Shown here: positions 1 to 8,846 of the stretch, one piece after another | Position numbering within the stretch: the stretch's first letter is position 1 | Layout of the letters: the number at the start of each line of letters is the position of its first letter | Source: an uncultured Woeseiaceae bacterium | GTDB taxonomy: Bacteria > Pseudomonadota > Gammaproteobacteria > Steroidobacterales > Woeseiaceae | Assembly: GCA_947258565.1 (NCBI GenBank) | Contig: CAMYJB010000013.1 | Location: 116,071-180,070, forward strand | DNA length: 64,000 nt | Reading direction: 5' to 3' | Notes under the pieces: model-generated | Seen by the model: only the letters and a program-made list of their open reading frames with translations | What the model was told of the DNA's origin: nothing | Databases searched by the model: none | Position numbers and translations under genes: made by a program

Positions 1-352
1 CGAAGAGATTCCTGCGGTCGGGCCGGAGGTCAGATTGCGCGACGGACTGATGGAGATGACACAGAAGGGCCTCGGCATGACCGCCATCGTGGACGACGGC
101 GGCAGGATACTTGGAATATTCACCGACGGCGACCTGCGCCGCGCACTGGACGACGGCGCCGACGTGCACACAACCTCGATGGCCGAAATCATGCACACAA
201 ACTGCAAGACGACGGCCGAGGACGTGCTCGCTACAGAGGCCGTGCGCGTGCTCGAGGAGAACAAGATAACCTCTCTACTTGTGGCCGACGGCAAGGAGCG
301 GCTGATCGGCGCACTCAACATCCATGACCTGTTTCGCGCGGGGATCATGTGA
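1..352 (+). CDS. kdsD: Arabinose-5-phosphate isomerase KdsD, C-terminal fragment (CBS pair)
   Basis: The window opens inside this gene; about 116 codons remain, read from base 2. The visible part is a tandem CBS-domain pair, with 'TDGDLRRAL' in the first repeat and a second repeat ending in 'LNIHDLFRAGIM'. This is the tail expected of D-arabinose-5-phosphate isomerase, which converts ribulose-5-P to arabinose-5-P, the first step of Kdo synthesis in the cytoplasm. The catalytic SIS domain lies outside the window, so the name rests on the CBS tail plus the directly following Kdo-8-P phosphatase gene. Its TGA stop overlaps the GTG start of kdsC (GTGA), implying translational coupling. The track start at 35 is an internal ATG. 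Confidence 0.85.
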   Translation, partial: EEIPAVGPEVRLRDGLMEMTQKGLGMTAIVDDGGRILGIFTDGDLRRALDDGADVHTTSMAEIMHTNCKTTAEDVLATEAVRVLEENKITSLLVADGKERLIGALNIHDLFRAGIM

Positions 353-858
353 ACTCGGCAGCGACCCATAATCGACTCGCAGAATTGCGCCTCATTGCCT
401 TCGACATCGACGGCGTCTTTACGGACGGACGTTTATACCTTTCCGACGACGGCATCGAATCCAAGGCGTTCAATACGCAGGACGGTTTCGGTATCCGCCG
501 GCTTATCGATGCTGGCTTCGAAGTTGCCGTAATCAGCGGCCGAACGTCGACCGCGGTCGGCAAGCGTATGGAGGAGCTCGGGGTCAAACACGTCGTCCTG
601 GGCACCCGCGACAAAGGCGCAGCTTTCGACGAACTGACTACGCGACTCGGTATACGAGCCTCCGAATGCGCCTATGTCGGCGACGACATTCCCGATCTCG
701 CGCTGCTGGACAAAGTCGGCTACCCGATCGCGGTTGCCAATGCCGTGGAAGAAGTCCGCGATTTCTGCGATTACACGACGAAGGCGGCGGGCGGCTATGG
801 CGCCGTTCGCGAGATCTGCGATCTCGTCCTGGCGGCACGGCCGGAGAATTCGCCTTGA
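349..858 (+). CDS. kdsC: 3-deoxy-D-manno-octulosonate-8-phosphate phosphatase KdsC
   Basis: Hydrolyses Kdo-8-phosphate to Kdo and phosphate, the step before CMP-Kdo formation. At 169 aa it is a normal-length C0-type HAD phosphatase. The nucleophile motif 'FDIDGVFTDG' is near residue 18, a 'ISGR' motif II follows near residue 62, and 'VGDDIPDL' is the acidic motif near residue 108. The start is GTG at 349, overlapping the kdsD stop by 4 bases; there is no room for an independent ribosome site. Its own stop overlaps the TTG start of lptC. The run kdsD-kdsC-lptC-lptA-lptB is the classical gammaproteobacterial order, so Kdo supply and LPS export are co-expressed. Confidence 0.95.
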   Translation: MNSAATHNRLAELRLIAFDIDGVFTDGRLYLSDDGIESKAFNTQDGFGIRRLIDAGFEVAVISGRTSTAVGKRMEELGVKHVVLGTRDKGAAFDELTTRLGIRASECAYVGDDIPDLALLDKVGYPIAVANAVEEVRDFCDYTTKAAGGYGAVREICDLVLAARPENSP

Positions 859-1412
859 GTGCGCGCAACCTGCTGCTGTTCGGGGTACTGATCGCGGCCG
901 CCATCGGTACCTGGTACCTGGCGCGCGTCCGCGGCGATGAAGGCGCGAGCCAGCGCAGTGTCGATCCCGTGCACCGCGGTTTCTACCTGAAATCGGCGCG
1001 CATCCTCGGAACGGGACCTGACGGCGGCTTGCTCTACGAGATTCGTGCGAGGCACGCCGAGGAGCAGCTCGACGGCAGCATAGAGTTCACGGACGTACGC
1101 CTCGATTACTCACCCGAAATGGACGTGCCGTGGTCGGTAAATGCAGACAGCGCGACCATCCTGCCGGCGCACCCGCGGGTGCAGTTACGCGGGCACGTCA
1201 GGGCGACGAGTTCTCGGGCGTTTTCGGACAGCGACACCGAAATACGTACCCAGTACCTTGAACTCGATCCGGAACGCTATATCGCGGAAACCGACGAACG
1301 GGTCCAGATCCGTATTGGGGCGCGCAGCCTCACGGCTACGGGCATGCTAGCATCACTCAACGACGATCGACTGGAATTGAAGTCTAACGTCAGTGGGAAA
1401 TTCGTGCCCTAG
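855..1412 (+). CDS. lptC: LPS export protein LptC
   Basis: Bitopic inner-membrane protein that takes LPS from the LptBFG transporter and passes it to periplasmic LptA. The track ORF begins at 666 inside kdsC, but TTG at 855 gives a normal 185-aa LptC with an N-terminal membrane helix ('LLLFGVLIAAAIGTWYLA', residues ~6-23) followed by a periplasmic beta-jellyroll. That TTG overlaps the kdsC stop (TTGA). Sequence conservation in the family is low, so position between kdsC and lptA is important support. It is part of the same co-translated operon. Confidence 0.88.
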   Translation: MSARNLLLFGVLIAAAIGTWYLARVRGDEGASQRSVDPVHRGFYLKSARILGTGPDGGLLYEIRARHAEEQLDGSIEFTDVRLDYSPEMDVPWSVNADSATILPAHPRVQLRGHVRATSSRAFSDSDTEIRTQYLELDPERYIAETDERVQIRIGARSLTATGMLASLNDDRLELKSNVSGKFVP

Positions 1413-1415
1413 CCC

Positions 1416-2102
1416 ATGCGCAGAAATATCACCGTAAGACTTGCCGCCGTTCTGCTTCTGTTGCCTGCCGCCCTGGCCGCGCAAATAACCGACCTGCGGT
1501 TGCCGATATCCCTGGACGCGGATTCCACCGCCTACGACGGCAAGAACTCCATGCTCATGTTCCGCGGCCTGCGCCTGTCCCAGGGCACTATCGGCATCGA
1601 AGCCGACGAAGGCAGAGCGAGCAATCTCGACTTCGAGGACAGCATCTGGCAGTTCTCGGGCAATGTCGTTATCGACGTCGAAAACGGTCACATCGAATGT
1701 GACAGCGCGGACCTGCAGTTCACCGAGCATCAGCTGACACTCGCCACTATAGTGGGCGCCCCTGCAACCTTCGAACTCAGGCGGCCGGGCAGCGAGGAAA
1801 CAACCTACGCCGAGGCCGGCAAGCTGCGCTACGACCTGTTGGCGGGCACGATCGAGTTTTCGGAAGATGCAGTCATCACCGAAGGCGGCAACCAGATTGC
1901 GTCCAACTACCTCATATACAACATCCTCGAACAGCGCATAAACGCTCAGGGCTCACCGGACGGTGACGGCAAGGTCAGGATTACATACACGCCGAAAAAC
2001 GGGGGCGGCGAAGCAGGCGAACCGCAAGACGCCGATTCTCCCGCAGACGTCAACGAACCCGGAACAGCGCCGCCGCGCGAGCTTGAGGACGGCGAGCCAT
2101 GA
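1416..2102 (+). CDS. lptA: LPS transport periplasmic protein LptA
   Basis: Periplasmic bridge protein that polymerises head-to-tail with LptC and LptD to carry LPS across the periplasm. The 228-aa product has a cleavable signal peptide (hydrophobic run '[15 protein letters not shown]', cleavage near residue 22). The OstA/LptA beta-strand repeat follows, with pieces such as '[21 protein letters not shown]' style strands. The last ~35 residues are a polar, Pro/Glu/Asp-rich tail, presumably disordered. The start ATG lies 3 bases after the lptC stop, and the stop overlaps the lptB start (ATGA). No strong Shine-Dalgarno is visible, which fits coupling. Confidence 0.88.
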   Translation: MRRNITVRLAAVLLLLPAALAAQITDLRLPISLDADSTAYDGKNSMLMFRGLRLSQGTIGIEADEGRASNLDFEDSIWQFSGNVVIDVENGHIECDSADLQFTEHQLTLATIVGAPATFELRRPGSEETTYAEAGKLRYDLLAGTIEFSEDAVITEGGNQIASNYLIYNILEQRINAQGSPDGDGKVRITYTPKNGGGEAGEPQDADSPADVNEPGTAPPRELEDGEP

Positions 2103-2824
2103 GTATCCTCAGCGTTCAGGATATCTCGAAGAGTTACAAGCTACGCAAGGTCGTCAAGACGCTCTCTCTGGAAATCAAGAGCGGCGAGGTGGTCGGCCTG
2201 CTCGGCCCGAACGGCGCCGGCAAAACCACGGCCTTTTATATGATTGTCGGGCTGATTCCGGCCGAAAAGGGCACCATTCTCCTCGATGGTCACGACCTGA
2301 CCGCGTTGCCCATGCACCGGCGTGCCCGCATGGGTCTCGGCTACCTGCCGCAGGAAGCCTCCATATTCCGCAAATTGACGGTAGAACAGAATATCCTCGC
2401 GATCCTCGAAAACCGCAGTGACCTCGATCGCGCCGGCCGCGAGGAGGAACTCGAGAAACTGCTGGACGAGCTCCACGTGGGACACGTGCGCTCGAGCCTC
2501 GGCATCAGCCTCTCCGGTGGCGAGCGCAGGCGCGTCGAGATCGCCCGCGCCCTCGCAGCAAACCCGCTGTTTGTGTTGCTCGACGAGCCCTTCGCCGGCG
2601 TCGACCCGATTTCGGTGCTGGATATTCAACGCATAATCAAGCACTTATGTGCGAGAGACATCGGCGTCCTGATTACAGACCATAATGTGAGAGAAACCCT
2701 CGGAATTTGCGGAAGAGCCTATATACTCAGTGATGGCAGTCTGATCGCTTCGGGTACACCGGAAGAGATCCTCGAAAACCAGCATGTCCGCGAGGTTTAT
2801 CTCGGACAGGAGTTCAAGCTCTGA
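2099..2824 (+). CDS. lptB: LPS export ABC transporter ATP-binding protein LptB
   Basis: Cytoplasmic ATPase that powers LptFG to extract LPS from the inner membrane. The 241-aa protein carries a Walker A 'GPNGAGKT' (~residue 36), a Q-loop in 'LPQEASIF', the ABC signature '[15 protein letters not shown]' (~137) and a Walker B '[13 protein letters not shown]' (~157). A switch histidine follows in '[10 protein letters not shown]', which is typical of LptB. Length and motifs match the family throughout. The start overlaps lptA by 4 bases and the stop is 4 bases before rpoN. LptF/LptG are not in this window, as is usual. Confidence 0.96.
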   Translation: MSILSVQDISKSYKLRKVVKTLSLEIKSGEVVGLLGPNGAGKTTAFYMIVGLIPAEKGTILLDGHDLTALPMHRRARMGLGYLPQEASIFRKLTVEQNILAILENRSDLDRAGREEELEKLLDELHVGHVRSSLGISLSGGERRRVEIARALAANPLFVLLDEPFAGVDPISVLDIQRIIKHLCARDIGVLITDHNVRETLGICGRAYILSDGSLIASGTPEEILENQHVREVYLGQEFKL

Positions 2825-2828
2825 GGCA

Positions 2829-4223
2829 ATGCTAAAACCTTCCCTGCAGCTAAAACTCGGACAGACCCTGACCATGACGCCGCAATTGCAGCAGGCCATA
2901 CGCCTGTTGCAGCTGCCGGTTCTCGACCTGAACGCGCAGATCCAGGATGCTCTCGAGGAAAACATCATGCTCGAGATGGAGGACCTGCCGGATGTCCCCA
3001 AGACGAGCGATGAGTCCACGGCCGAGATCGAGACGATCCAGGCCGAAGACCAGTGGCAAACTCGCGCCGACCGGCGCATCCAGGATGGCGGATGGAACGG
3101 CGAAGGCCGGCCGATCAGCGAATTCGCGGACGAATCCGGCCAGACGCTGCGCGAACACCTGCTTTGGCAGCTGGAGATGGAGCAGTTCTCGCCGCGTGAA
3201 GCGATGATCGGCGAGGCGATCATCGACGCGATCAACGACGACGGTTATCTCACGATCGGTCTCGACGAGATCGAGGAAATTCTCGAACCCGAAACCGGCG
3301 TGCGTCACGCAGAGATCGAGGCCGCACTCGCCAAGGTGCAGCGCCTGGATCCCGCCGGCATAGGCGCACGCTCGTTGTCGGAATGCATCACGCTGCAATT
3401 GCAGCAGCTCGACGCAGCAACGTCCGGTCTCGAACTCGCCATGGACCTGGCCGACCAGCATCTCGACCTCGTTGCAACGCGTGAGTATGGCGAGCTGCGC
3501 CGCAGCCTGCGCACCTCGGAAGAAACCCTGCACGATGCGCTGGCCCTGATCCGCGGCTGTAATCCTCGTCCAGGGCAGGCCGTCAGCCCTGCCGCTGCCG
3601 AGTACGTCATTCCGGACGTGTTCGTTCGTAAAGTAGACAATCGCTGGCAGGTTGAGATCAGCCCAACGGGCGTACCGAAGTTATCCGTGAATCAGCAGTA
3701 TGCGAAATTGCTGCGCGGCAGCGGCGACCACGCGGTGTTGCGTACCCAGCTGCAGGAAGCGCGCTGGTTGATTCGCAGCCTCGAGATTCGCAACGAGACC
3801 TTGCTCAAAGTCGCCACCTGCATCGTCAAACGGCAGACCGAGTTCCTCGAGCAGGGTGACGAGGCGATGAAGCCGATGGTGCTGCGCGACATTGCCGACG
3901 AGATCGGCATGCACGAGTCTACTATCTCGCGTGTCACGACCAACAAATACATGCACACGCCGCGAGGTGTCTTCGAATTCAAGTATTTTTTCTCGAGTCA
4001 CCTTGCGACCGCGGACGGGGAAGAACAGTCGTCGACGTCGGTACGTGCGAAGATTCGCAAGTTCATCGGCGCCGAGAATCCGGCAAAACCGCTGAGCGAC
4101 AGCAAGATCGCCAGCCTGCTCGCCGATGAAGGCATCAAGGTTGCCAGGCGCACGGTGGCGAAGTACCGTGAGTCCATGAACATTGCGTCATCGAGTGAGC
4201 GTCGCCAGCGACCGGCGCGATAA
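2829..4223 (+). CDS. rpoN: RNA polymerase sigma-54 factor RpoN
   Basis: Sigma factor for -24/-12 promoters that needs AAA+ activators. The ATG at 2829 gives 464 aa beginning 'MLKPSLQLKLGQTLTMTPQ', the canonical region I; the longer track ORF would extend into lptB. The Gln/Leu-rich activator-responsive region I covers ~1-50 and an acidic region II follows (~50-110). The core-binding and DNA-binding region III ends in the RpoN box 'ARRTVAKYRE' near residue 445. A helix-turn-helix lies near 'IADEIGMHESTISRVTTNK'. It sits 4 bases behind lptB, so it shares the LPS-export transcript. Confidence 0.96.
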   Translation: MLKPSLQLKLGQTLTMTPQLQQAIRLLQLPVLDLNAQIQDALEENIMLEMEDLPDVPKTSDESTAEIETIQAEDQWQTRADRRIQDGGWNGEGRPISEFADESGQTLREHLLWQLEMEQFSPREAMIGEAIIDAINDDGYLTIGLDEIEEILEPETGVRHAEIEAALAKVQRLDPAGIGARSLSECITLQLQQLDAATSGLELAMDLADQHLDLVATREYGELRRSLRTSEETLHDALALIRGCNPRPGQAVSPAAAEYVIPDVFVRKVDNRWQVEISPTGVPKLSVNQQYAKLLRGSGDHAVLRTQLQEARWLIRSLEIRNETLLKVATCIVKRQTEFLEQGDEAMKPMVLRDIADEIGMHESTISRVTTNKYMHTPRGVFEFKYFFSSHLATADGEEQSSTSVRAKIRKFIGAENPAKPLSDSKIASLLADEGIKVARRTVAKYRESMNIASSSERRQRPAR

Positions 4224-4266
4224 GCACACAAGGAAGTGAGTTCGTTACCACAAGCAGGAGAAGGCT

Positions 4267-4584
4267 ATGCAATTGAATGTCTCGGGCCACCACGTCGAAG
4301 TCACCGAAGCAATGAGAGGTTATGTAGAGTCCAAGATCGAGCGCCTCGAGCGCCACTTCGACATAGTGTCAAATGTGCACTGTATTCTCACGGTTGAGAA
4401 GCTGCGGCATAAAGCGGAGGCGAAAGTCAACGTTAACGGTGGCACGATCTACGCCGACAATACGGAAGAAGATATGTATGCTGCAATCGATGGCCTTGTA
4501 GACAAACTGGACCGGCGCGTCAGGAAGCATAAGGAGAAGCTCGTCGACCATCACGCCAGGGACGCCCACAAGAGGCGATTTTGA
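4267..4584 (+). CDS. hpf: Ribosome hibernation promoting factor, short form (HPF/RaiA family)
   Basis: A 105-aa ribosome-binding protein that occupies the A/P sites of idle 30S subunits. The short length lacks the C-terminal dimerisation domain of long HPF, so it is the gammaproteobacterial type. It opens 'MQLNVSGHHVEVTEAMRGYV' and ends in a basic tail ('RKHKEK...HKRRF'). A good Shine-Dalgarno (AGGAG) precedes the ATG by about 8 bases. It is placed between rpoN and ptsN as in E. coli and Pseudomonas. The 43-bp gap after rpoN is the first non-overlapping junction of the operon. Confidence 0.93.
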   Translation: MQLNVSGHHVEVTEAMRGYVESKIERLERHFDIVSNVHCILTVEKLRHKAEAKVNVNGGTIYADNTEEDMYAAIDGLVDKLDRRVRKHKEKLVDHHARDAHKRRF

Positions 4585-4638
4585 ATCTCGGCCGTGCCGC
4601 TACGGCGGCGCGGCGATGTAAAACAAGAACAACAAGCC

Positions 4639-5133
4639 ATGTTGCTCGAAGATATTATCAATCCGGACGCCGTGCTTTGTAACGCGCATGCGCGCAGCAA
4701 GAAACACTGCCTCGAGATCCTGAGTGAATTGCTGGTTCGGTCGCAGCAGGATATTGCTGCCGACGATATATTCGAAAGTCTCATCGAGCGTGAGCGGCTC
4801 GGTTGCACCAGCCTGGACGCCGGCGTTGCCTTCCCGCATTGTCGTGTCGAAGGAATCGACCGCTGCATCGCGGCAATGATCAAACTGTCGGATCCGATCG
4901 ACTTCGATGCTACGGACGGGGAGCCCGTCGACCTTGTTTTCGGACTGATGGTGCCGAAGGAAGTAACCGACAATCATCACGCCGACATCGCCATGATCAC
5001 CAACCTGCTCGGCAACGAGGACCTCAGAAGCAAGCTCCGGGAAGCGACCTCCAGCAGCGATCTGTACAGCGCACTCGTGGACGGCACGCGCGTCGCTGCC
5101 CCCGATCGACTGCAGACAGTTCACGGAAATTGA
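4639..5133 (+). CDS. ptsN: Nitrogen-PTS EIIA protein PtsN
   Basis: EIIA-Ntr, the terminal phosphoacceptor of the regulatory nitrogen PTS. The 164-aa product is the usual size; ATG 4639 is preferred over the upstream GTG at 4594 because family members start 'M..LEDIINPDAV'. The phosphorylated histidine is in 'GVAFPHCRV' near residue 69. The fold continues through 'DGEPVDLVFGLMVP', matching the family. The window has ptsN and rapZ but no NPr (ptsO) gene behind rapZ, so the phosphodonor must be encoded elsewhere. Confidence 0.93.
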   Translation: MLLEDIINPDAVLCNAHARSKKHCLEILSELLVRSQQDIAADDIFESLIERERLGCTSLDAGVAFPHCRVEGIDRCIAAMIKLSDPIDFDATDGEPVDLVFGLMVPKEVTDNHHADIAMITNLLGNEDLRSKLREATSSSDLYSALVDGTRVAAPDRLQTVHGN

Positions 5134-5161
5134 CGGCCCTTCGGCCGGCACGGTCTCGACT

Positions 5162-6028
5162 ATGTCCGACACCATGCGCCTTATTATCGTAAGCGGCCTG
5201 TCCGGCTCCGGAAAGACCGTCGCACTTCACGTGCTCGAAGACCTGGGCTACTACTGTATCGACAACCTGCCGGCAAGACTGCTCAGGGCAGTCGTCGACG
5301 AAATTTCCGCCAGCCCGGGTCAGATCGACCGCGGGCTGGCTGTCGGTATCGATGCCCGCAACCGGCGCCAGGATCTCGAGTCATTGCCGCACCTGATCGA
5401 GAAATTCCGGCAACAGCATATTCAGACTGACGTTCTCTTCGTGCTTGCCGACGATGAGGTCCTGCTCAAGCGCTACAGCGAGACGCGCCGGCGGCACCCG
5501 CTCGCGGAGCACGGTGCGGAGCTGCGTGCCGCGATTGATGAGGAGCGCGAGGTTCTCTCGGAAGTCATTAATGCGGCCGACCTCATCATCGACACCTCCA
5601 GAACCAGCGTGTACGAGCTTGCCGACACGATTCGGGAGCGTGTCAGCGGCCGAGCGCCTGCGTCGCTGTCCGTGCTCATCGAGTCATTCGGGTACAAAAA
5701 CGGCATCCCCGCAGACGCCGATTTCGTTTTTGACCTGCGATGTCTGCCGAATCCCTACTGGGACCTGAATCTGAGGCGCCTGACGGGACTGGACGAACAG
5801 GTGGTCCGGTTTCTCGACGCTCAGGAATTGGTGGCGGCGATGCATGCGGATATCCTGGCATTTCTGGAGCACTGGATTCCCGAATACCGGGCGTCCAACC
5901 GTGCCTTTCTTACGATTGCGATCGGCTGCACGGGCGGTCAACACAGGTCCGTTTACATGGCCGAAAAGCTCGCCGAATCGCTGCGCGGCGTAGAGGATCA
6001 CGTCAGCACCCGCCACAAAGAGCTTTGA
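5162..6028 (+). CDS. rapZ: RNase adapter protein RapZ
   Basis: P-loop protein that in enterobacteria delivers sRNA GlmZ to RNase E and so controls glucosamine-6-phosphate synthase. The 288-aa protein has a Walker A 'GLSGSGKT' (~residue 10) followed by 'LEDLGYYCIDNLP'. The conserved C-terminal domain carries 'IGCTGGQHRSVYMAEKLAE'. The protein stops at 'STRHKEL' and lacks the basic KRK-type extension used by E. coli RapZ for RNA binding. It follows ptsN by 28 bp, the usual order. Confidence 0.94.
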   Translation: MSDTMRLIIVSGLSGSGKTVALHVLEDLGYYCIDNLPARLLRAVVDEISASPGQIDRGLAVGIDARNRRQDLESLPHLIEKFRQQHIQTDVLFVLADDEVLLKRYSETRRRHPLAEHGAELRAAIDEEREVLSEVINAADLIIDTSRTSVYELADTIRERVSGRAPASLSVLIESFGYKNGIPADADFVFDLRCLPNPYWDLNLRRLTGLDEQVVRFLDAQELVAAMHADILAFLEHWIPEYRASNRAFLTIAIGCTGGQHRSVYMAEKLAESLRGVEDHVSTRHKEL

Positions 6029-6054
6029 TGCCCCGCCCTTGCGCCATCAGGTGC

Positions 6055-6076
6055 AGCCCCGCGCCGGGACGGGGCT
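6055..6076 (+). other. Hairpin between rapZ and mgtE (possible weak terminator)
   Basis: A 7-bp perfect stem (AGCCCCG / CGGGGCT) with an 8-base loop lies 27 bases after the rapZ stop. No T-tract follows, so intrinsic termination is doubtful. It may stabilise the end of the rapZ transcript. Confidence 0.3.
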
Positions 6077-6154
6077 CCCCGGCTGATTTCGGTTAAACTC
6101 CTGCCGTAATCGGCGCCCCATCCCGGGGCCGGCAAGCGAGTCGGGGCAGGATCC

Positions 6155-7504
6155 ATGGAAGCGAGAGAGCACACCCAGGGCAACCTGCAGCTGTTGCGTG
6201 AGCAGCTCGACAGCGGCCGCATGCGTTCCGCTCGGCTGATGGTGCACAGCCTGCATCCGGCTGAAATCGCACGTCTTCTGGAGTCCCTCCCGCTCCAGGA
6301 ACGCGCCGCGCTCTGGGAGATGGTGTCGGCGGATGACGAGGGTGACGTTCTCGTCGAACTGAGCGACGAGGTCCGCGACGGCCTGATCCAAGGCATGCAG
6401 ACCGAAGAACTCATCGCGGCGACCGCGGGCATGGATTTCGACGACCTCGCGGACCTTCTTGCGGATCTGCCGGAAGCCGTCACCCGGCAGGTACTGCAAT
6501 CGCTGGACAAGCTCGACCAGGATCGCCTGCAGCAAGTCCTCGCGTACGACGAGGACTGTGCCGGCGGCCTGATGAATATCGACATCGTGACCGTGCGTCC
6601 CGATGTCACTCTGGAGGTCGTGATGCGCTATTTGCGCGCCGTCGGCGACATGCCTGATGGCACCGACCTGCTGTTCGTGGTGAATCGCGATAATGAATAC
6701 GTCGGATCGCTGTTTCTCTCGCGACTGCTGACGCATGATCCGGACACCCTGGTGTCGGGCATCATGTCCACCGACGTGCTGCCGATACCCGCGCACACAC
6801 CGTCGAGACAGGTCGTCTGGGAATTCGAGAATCGTGACTTGCTGTCGGCTCCCGTCGTCGACGACGATTATCGCGTCGTCGGCCGTATCACTGTCGACGA
6901 CGTCGTCGACGTGATTCGCGACGAAGCCGAACACTCGCTGATGAGCGCCGCCGGTCTCGATGAAGAGGACGACATGTTTGCGCCCGTCTTCAAGAGCGCG
7001 AGGCGCCGCGCGCTCTGGCTGGGAATCAACCTGGGCACGGCGTTTCTCGCCGCCTCCGTGGTCGACCTGTTCCAGTCAGCCATCGACAAGATCGTACTTT
7101 TGGCCGTCCTGATGCCGGTCGTGCCGAGCATGGGCGGCGTCGCCGGGACGCAATCGCTGGTGATCATTACCCGCGCCATGGCGCTCGGCCAGGTCGACAA
7201 GACCAATGCGACGCGCATCCTCAAGAAGGAGCTCGCGGTTGGGCTGCTGAACGGCCTGGGTTGGTCGATCGTCGTCGCCACATTTACCTACCTCTGGTTC
7301 GGCGACTGGCGCATCGGCGGCGTCATTGCCGCGGCCATGATCATCAACCTGTTCATCGCCGCCCTCTCGGGCTTCGGTATCCCTGTGCTTCTCAAGCAGA
7401 TGCGGATCGATCCGGCGATCGCCGGTGGGGTCGTTCTGACGACCGTGACCGACGTTGTCGGCTACATGACGTTTCTCGGGCTGGGTGCGGCGTTATTGCT
7501 GTGA
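6155..7504 (+). CDS. mgtE: Magnesium transporter/channel MgtE
   Basis: Mg2+-gated Mg2+ channel of the inner membrane. The 449-aa protein has the standard layout. A cytoplasmic MgtE N domain with repeated 'LLADLPEAV'-type helices spans ~1-130. A CBS pair follows (~130-260), with 'MSTDVLPIPAHTPSRQVVWEF' style sequence, that senses Mg2+. The pore domain (~285-449) has five helices, with 'MPVVPSMGGVAGTQSL' containing the conserved P-G-N/S pore segment. The ATG start has no strong ribosome site. The 126-bp upstream gap is too short and lacks the conserved boxes of an M-box riboswitch. Confidence 0.93.
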   Translation: MEAREHTQGNLQLLREQLDSGRMRSARLMVHSLHPAEIARLLESLPLQERAALWEMVSADDEGDVLVELSDEVRDGLIQGMQTEELIAATAGMDFDDLADLLADLPEAVTRQVLQSLDKLDQDRLQQVLAYDEDCAGGLMNIDIVTVRPDVTLEVVMRYLRAVGDMPDGTDLLFVVNRDNEYVGSLFLSRLLTHDPDTLVSGIMSTDVLPIPAHTPSRQVVWEFENRDLLSAPVVDDDYRVVGRITVDDVVDVIRDEAEHSLMSAAGLDEEDDMFAPVFKSARRRALWLGINLGTAFLAASVVDLFQSAIDKIVLLAVLMPVVPSMGGVAGTQSLVIITRAMALGQVDKTNATRILKKELAVGLLNGLGWSIVVATFTYLWFGDWRIGGVIAAAMIINLFIAALSGFGIPVLLKQMRIDPAIAGGVVLTTVTDVVGYMTFLGLGAALLL

Positions 7505-7534
7505 GCCCCCGGGAATGGCTGCCCGGGCATCGGC

Positions 7535-8749
7535 TCAGGCGTGCAGAATGTCGAGATCTTCCTCCACCCAGTGCGGCGCAAACAGCCTTGGTATTGCGTT
7601 GCCGGCGATGAAGTCCTGCAGCTGGTCCCGCACGCTCATCGCGTCCCGATAACCGAGTTCCAGCAGCTCGCGCGTATAGGCCTGCTCGAACATCAGGTAG
7701 CTCAACAAGCGGCCCTCTCCGCGGCCGCGGCCGCTGATTCCCCAGAGCAGCGTTCGAAGCGCCGCCGGCAACTCCTCGCGATGCCTGTGCGCCAGTAAGC
7801 GAAGGTCTTCGCTGGGCACGATGACCATCGTGTCGATCGGGCGCATGCGTGACAGCTTGGGGCCGCGATGTTCCGCGGGCACCGAATCGATGAGCTGATT
7901 GATGCGACTCAGGCGCTCGAGGTCGGAATAGAGGCCGTCCATGAACAATGTGTCGAGCGTATAGCCCGCAATTTCCGCGAAACTCGGATACGGCGCCGGC
8001 GTCTCGGGCTCACCGGACCCGTCAACGATCTCATTACGCACGCCGATGACGAGCATGCGATCGGCGCCGAGATGCACGGCCGGGCTGAGCGGCGTCGCCT
8101 GCCGCATCGCGCCGTCGCCGAAGAACTCGTTGCCGATGCGAACCGGCGGAAAAATCATCGGTACCGCAATACTCGCCATCAGGTGATCGAGATTGAGCCG
8201 GCTTCGAACGCCCGCCCGCCGCGTGCGTGACCACTCTGCATGGCCGTTCGCGGACTCGAAAAACGACGTCGATCTCGCCGAGCTATAGCCCGCTGCGGTG
8301 ATGCTGACGGCGTCGAGCCAGCCCTGTTCGATGCCATGCTCGATGCGTGGGAATCGAACGTTGCGGCCCAACAACGCGCGCAGCGGCGAATTGTCGAGCA
8401 GGGACTTCGGCATGCGCACCAGGGTGCCGCCCGTCACCAATGCGCCGAGCCATTGCAGGCTGCTTTTCAGCATCGCCAGGTTGTCGGTGCGATACACGTG
8501 GTGGCACCTGAAATGACCCCAGACGCGCTCGAGTTCCGCAACCGCGACGCGGAAACGGCGCGCCTTCGCCGCCAGCACGACAGAGTTGATTGCGCCGGCC
8601 GAGGTCCCGCTGATTATTCCGAATGGATTGACGGTTCCGCGCGGCACGAGTTCGGCGATCGCCTTCAGCACACCTACCTGGAACGCACCTCGCGCCCCGC
8701 CCCCGGGGAGCACCAGCGCAGTTTTCTTGCGATTCGGCGGTGATTTCAT
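7535..8749 (-). CDS. Patatin-like phospholipase family protein
   Basis: Predicted lipid acyl hydrolase using a Ser-Asp dyad. The start at 8749 ('MKSPPNRKKTALVLPGGGARG') is chosen because AAGG lies 9 bases upstream; the track ORF extends 16 codons further. The oxyanion-hole motif 'GGGARGAF' is near residue 16, the nucleophile 'GTSAG' near 45, and the catalytic Asp is in 'FFGDGAMRQ' near 200. Length (~404 aa) matches the RssA/patatin group with a C-terminal extension. No signal peptide is seen, so it is probably cytoplasmic or membrane-associated. It converges on mgtE with a 30-bp gap. Substrate unknown. Confidence 0.88.
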   Translation of the reverse strand: MKSPPNRKKTALVLPGGGARGAFQVGVLKAIAELVPRGTVNPFGIISGTSAGAINSVVLAAKARRFRVAVAELERVWGHFRCHHVYRTDNLAMLKSSLQWLGALVTGGTLVRMPKSLLDNSPLRALLGRNVRFPRIEHGIEQGWLDAVSITAAGYSSARSTSFFESANGHAEWSRTRRAGVRSRLNLDHLMASIAVPMIFPPVRIGNEFFGDGAMRQATPLSPAVHLGADRMLVIGVRNEIVDGSGEPETPAPYPSFAEIAGYTLDTLFMDGLYSDLERLSRINQLIDSVPAEHRGPKLSRMRPIDTMVIVPSEDLRLLAHRHREELPAALRTLLWGISGRGRGEGRLLSYLMFEQAYTRELLELGYRDAMSVRDQLQDFIAGNAIPRLFAPHWVEEDLDILHA

Positions 8750-8782
8750 GCTGACCTTGCTATTTCCAACGGTCTCGACAGC

Positions 8783-8810
8783 TTGCGCGCCGTTCAACGT
8801 GTCGTATCAT
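8783..8810 (+). promoter_or_regulatory. Candidate sigma-70 promoter for the peroxiredoxin gene
   Basis: TTGCGC and TATCAT are separated by 16 bases, 37 bases before the peroxiredoxin ATG. The -35 is a 4/6 match and the -10 a 5/6 match. It sits in the 97-bp divergent gap with the patatin gene. Confidence 0.35.
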
Positions 8811-8846
8811 AGTAGGTCCTGCAAATCTAACGTATTGGACACGGTT

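Noticed and set aside
6029-6154. M-box (Mg2+) riboswitch before mgtE
   Set aside because: The gap is 126 bp with one simple hairpin and none of the conserved M-box loops.
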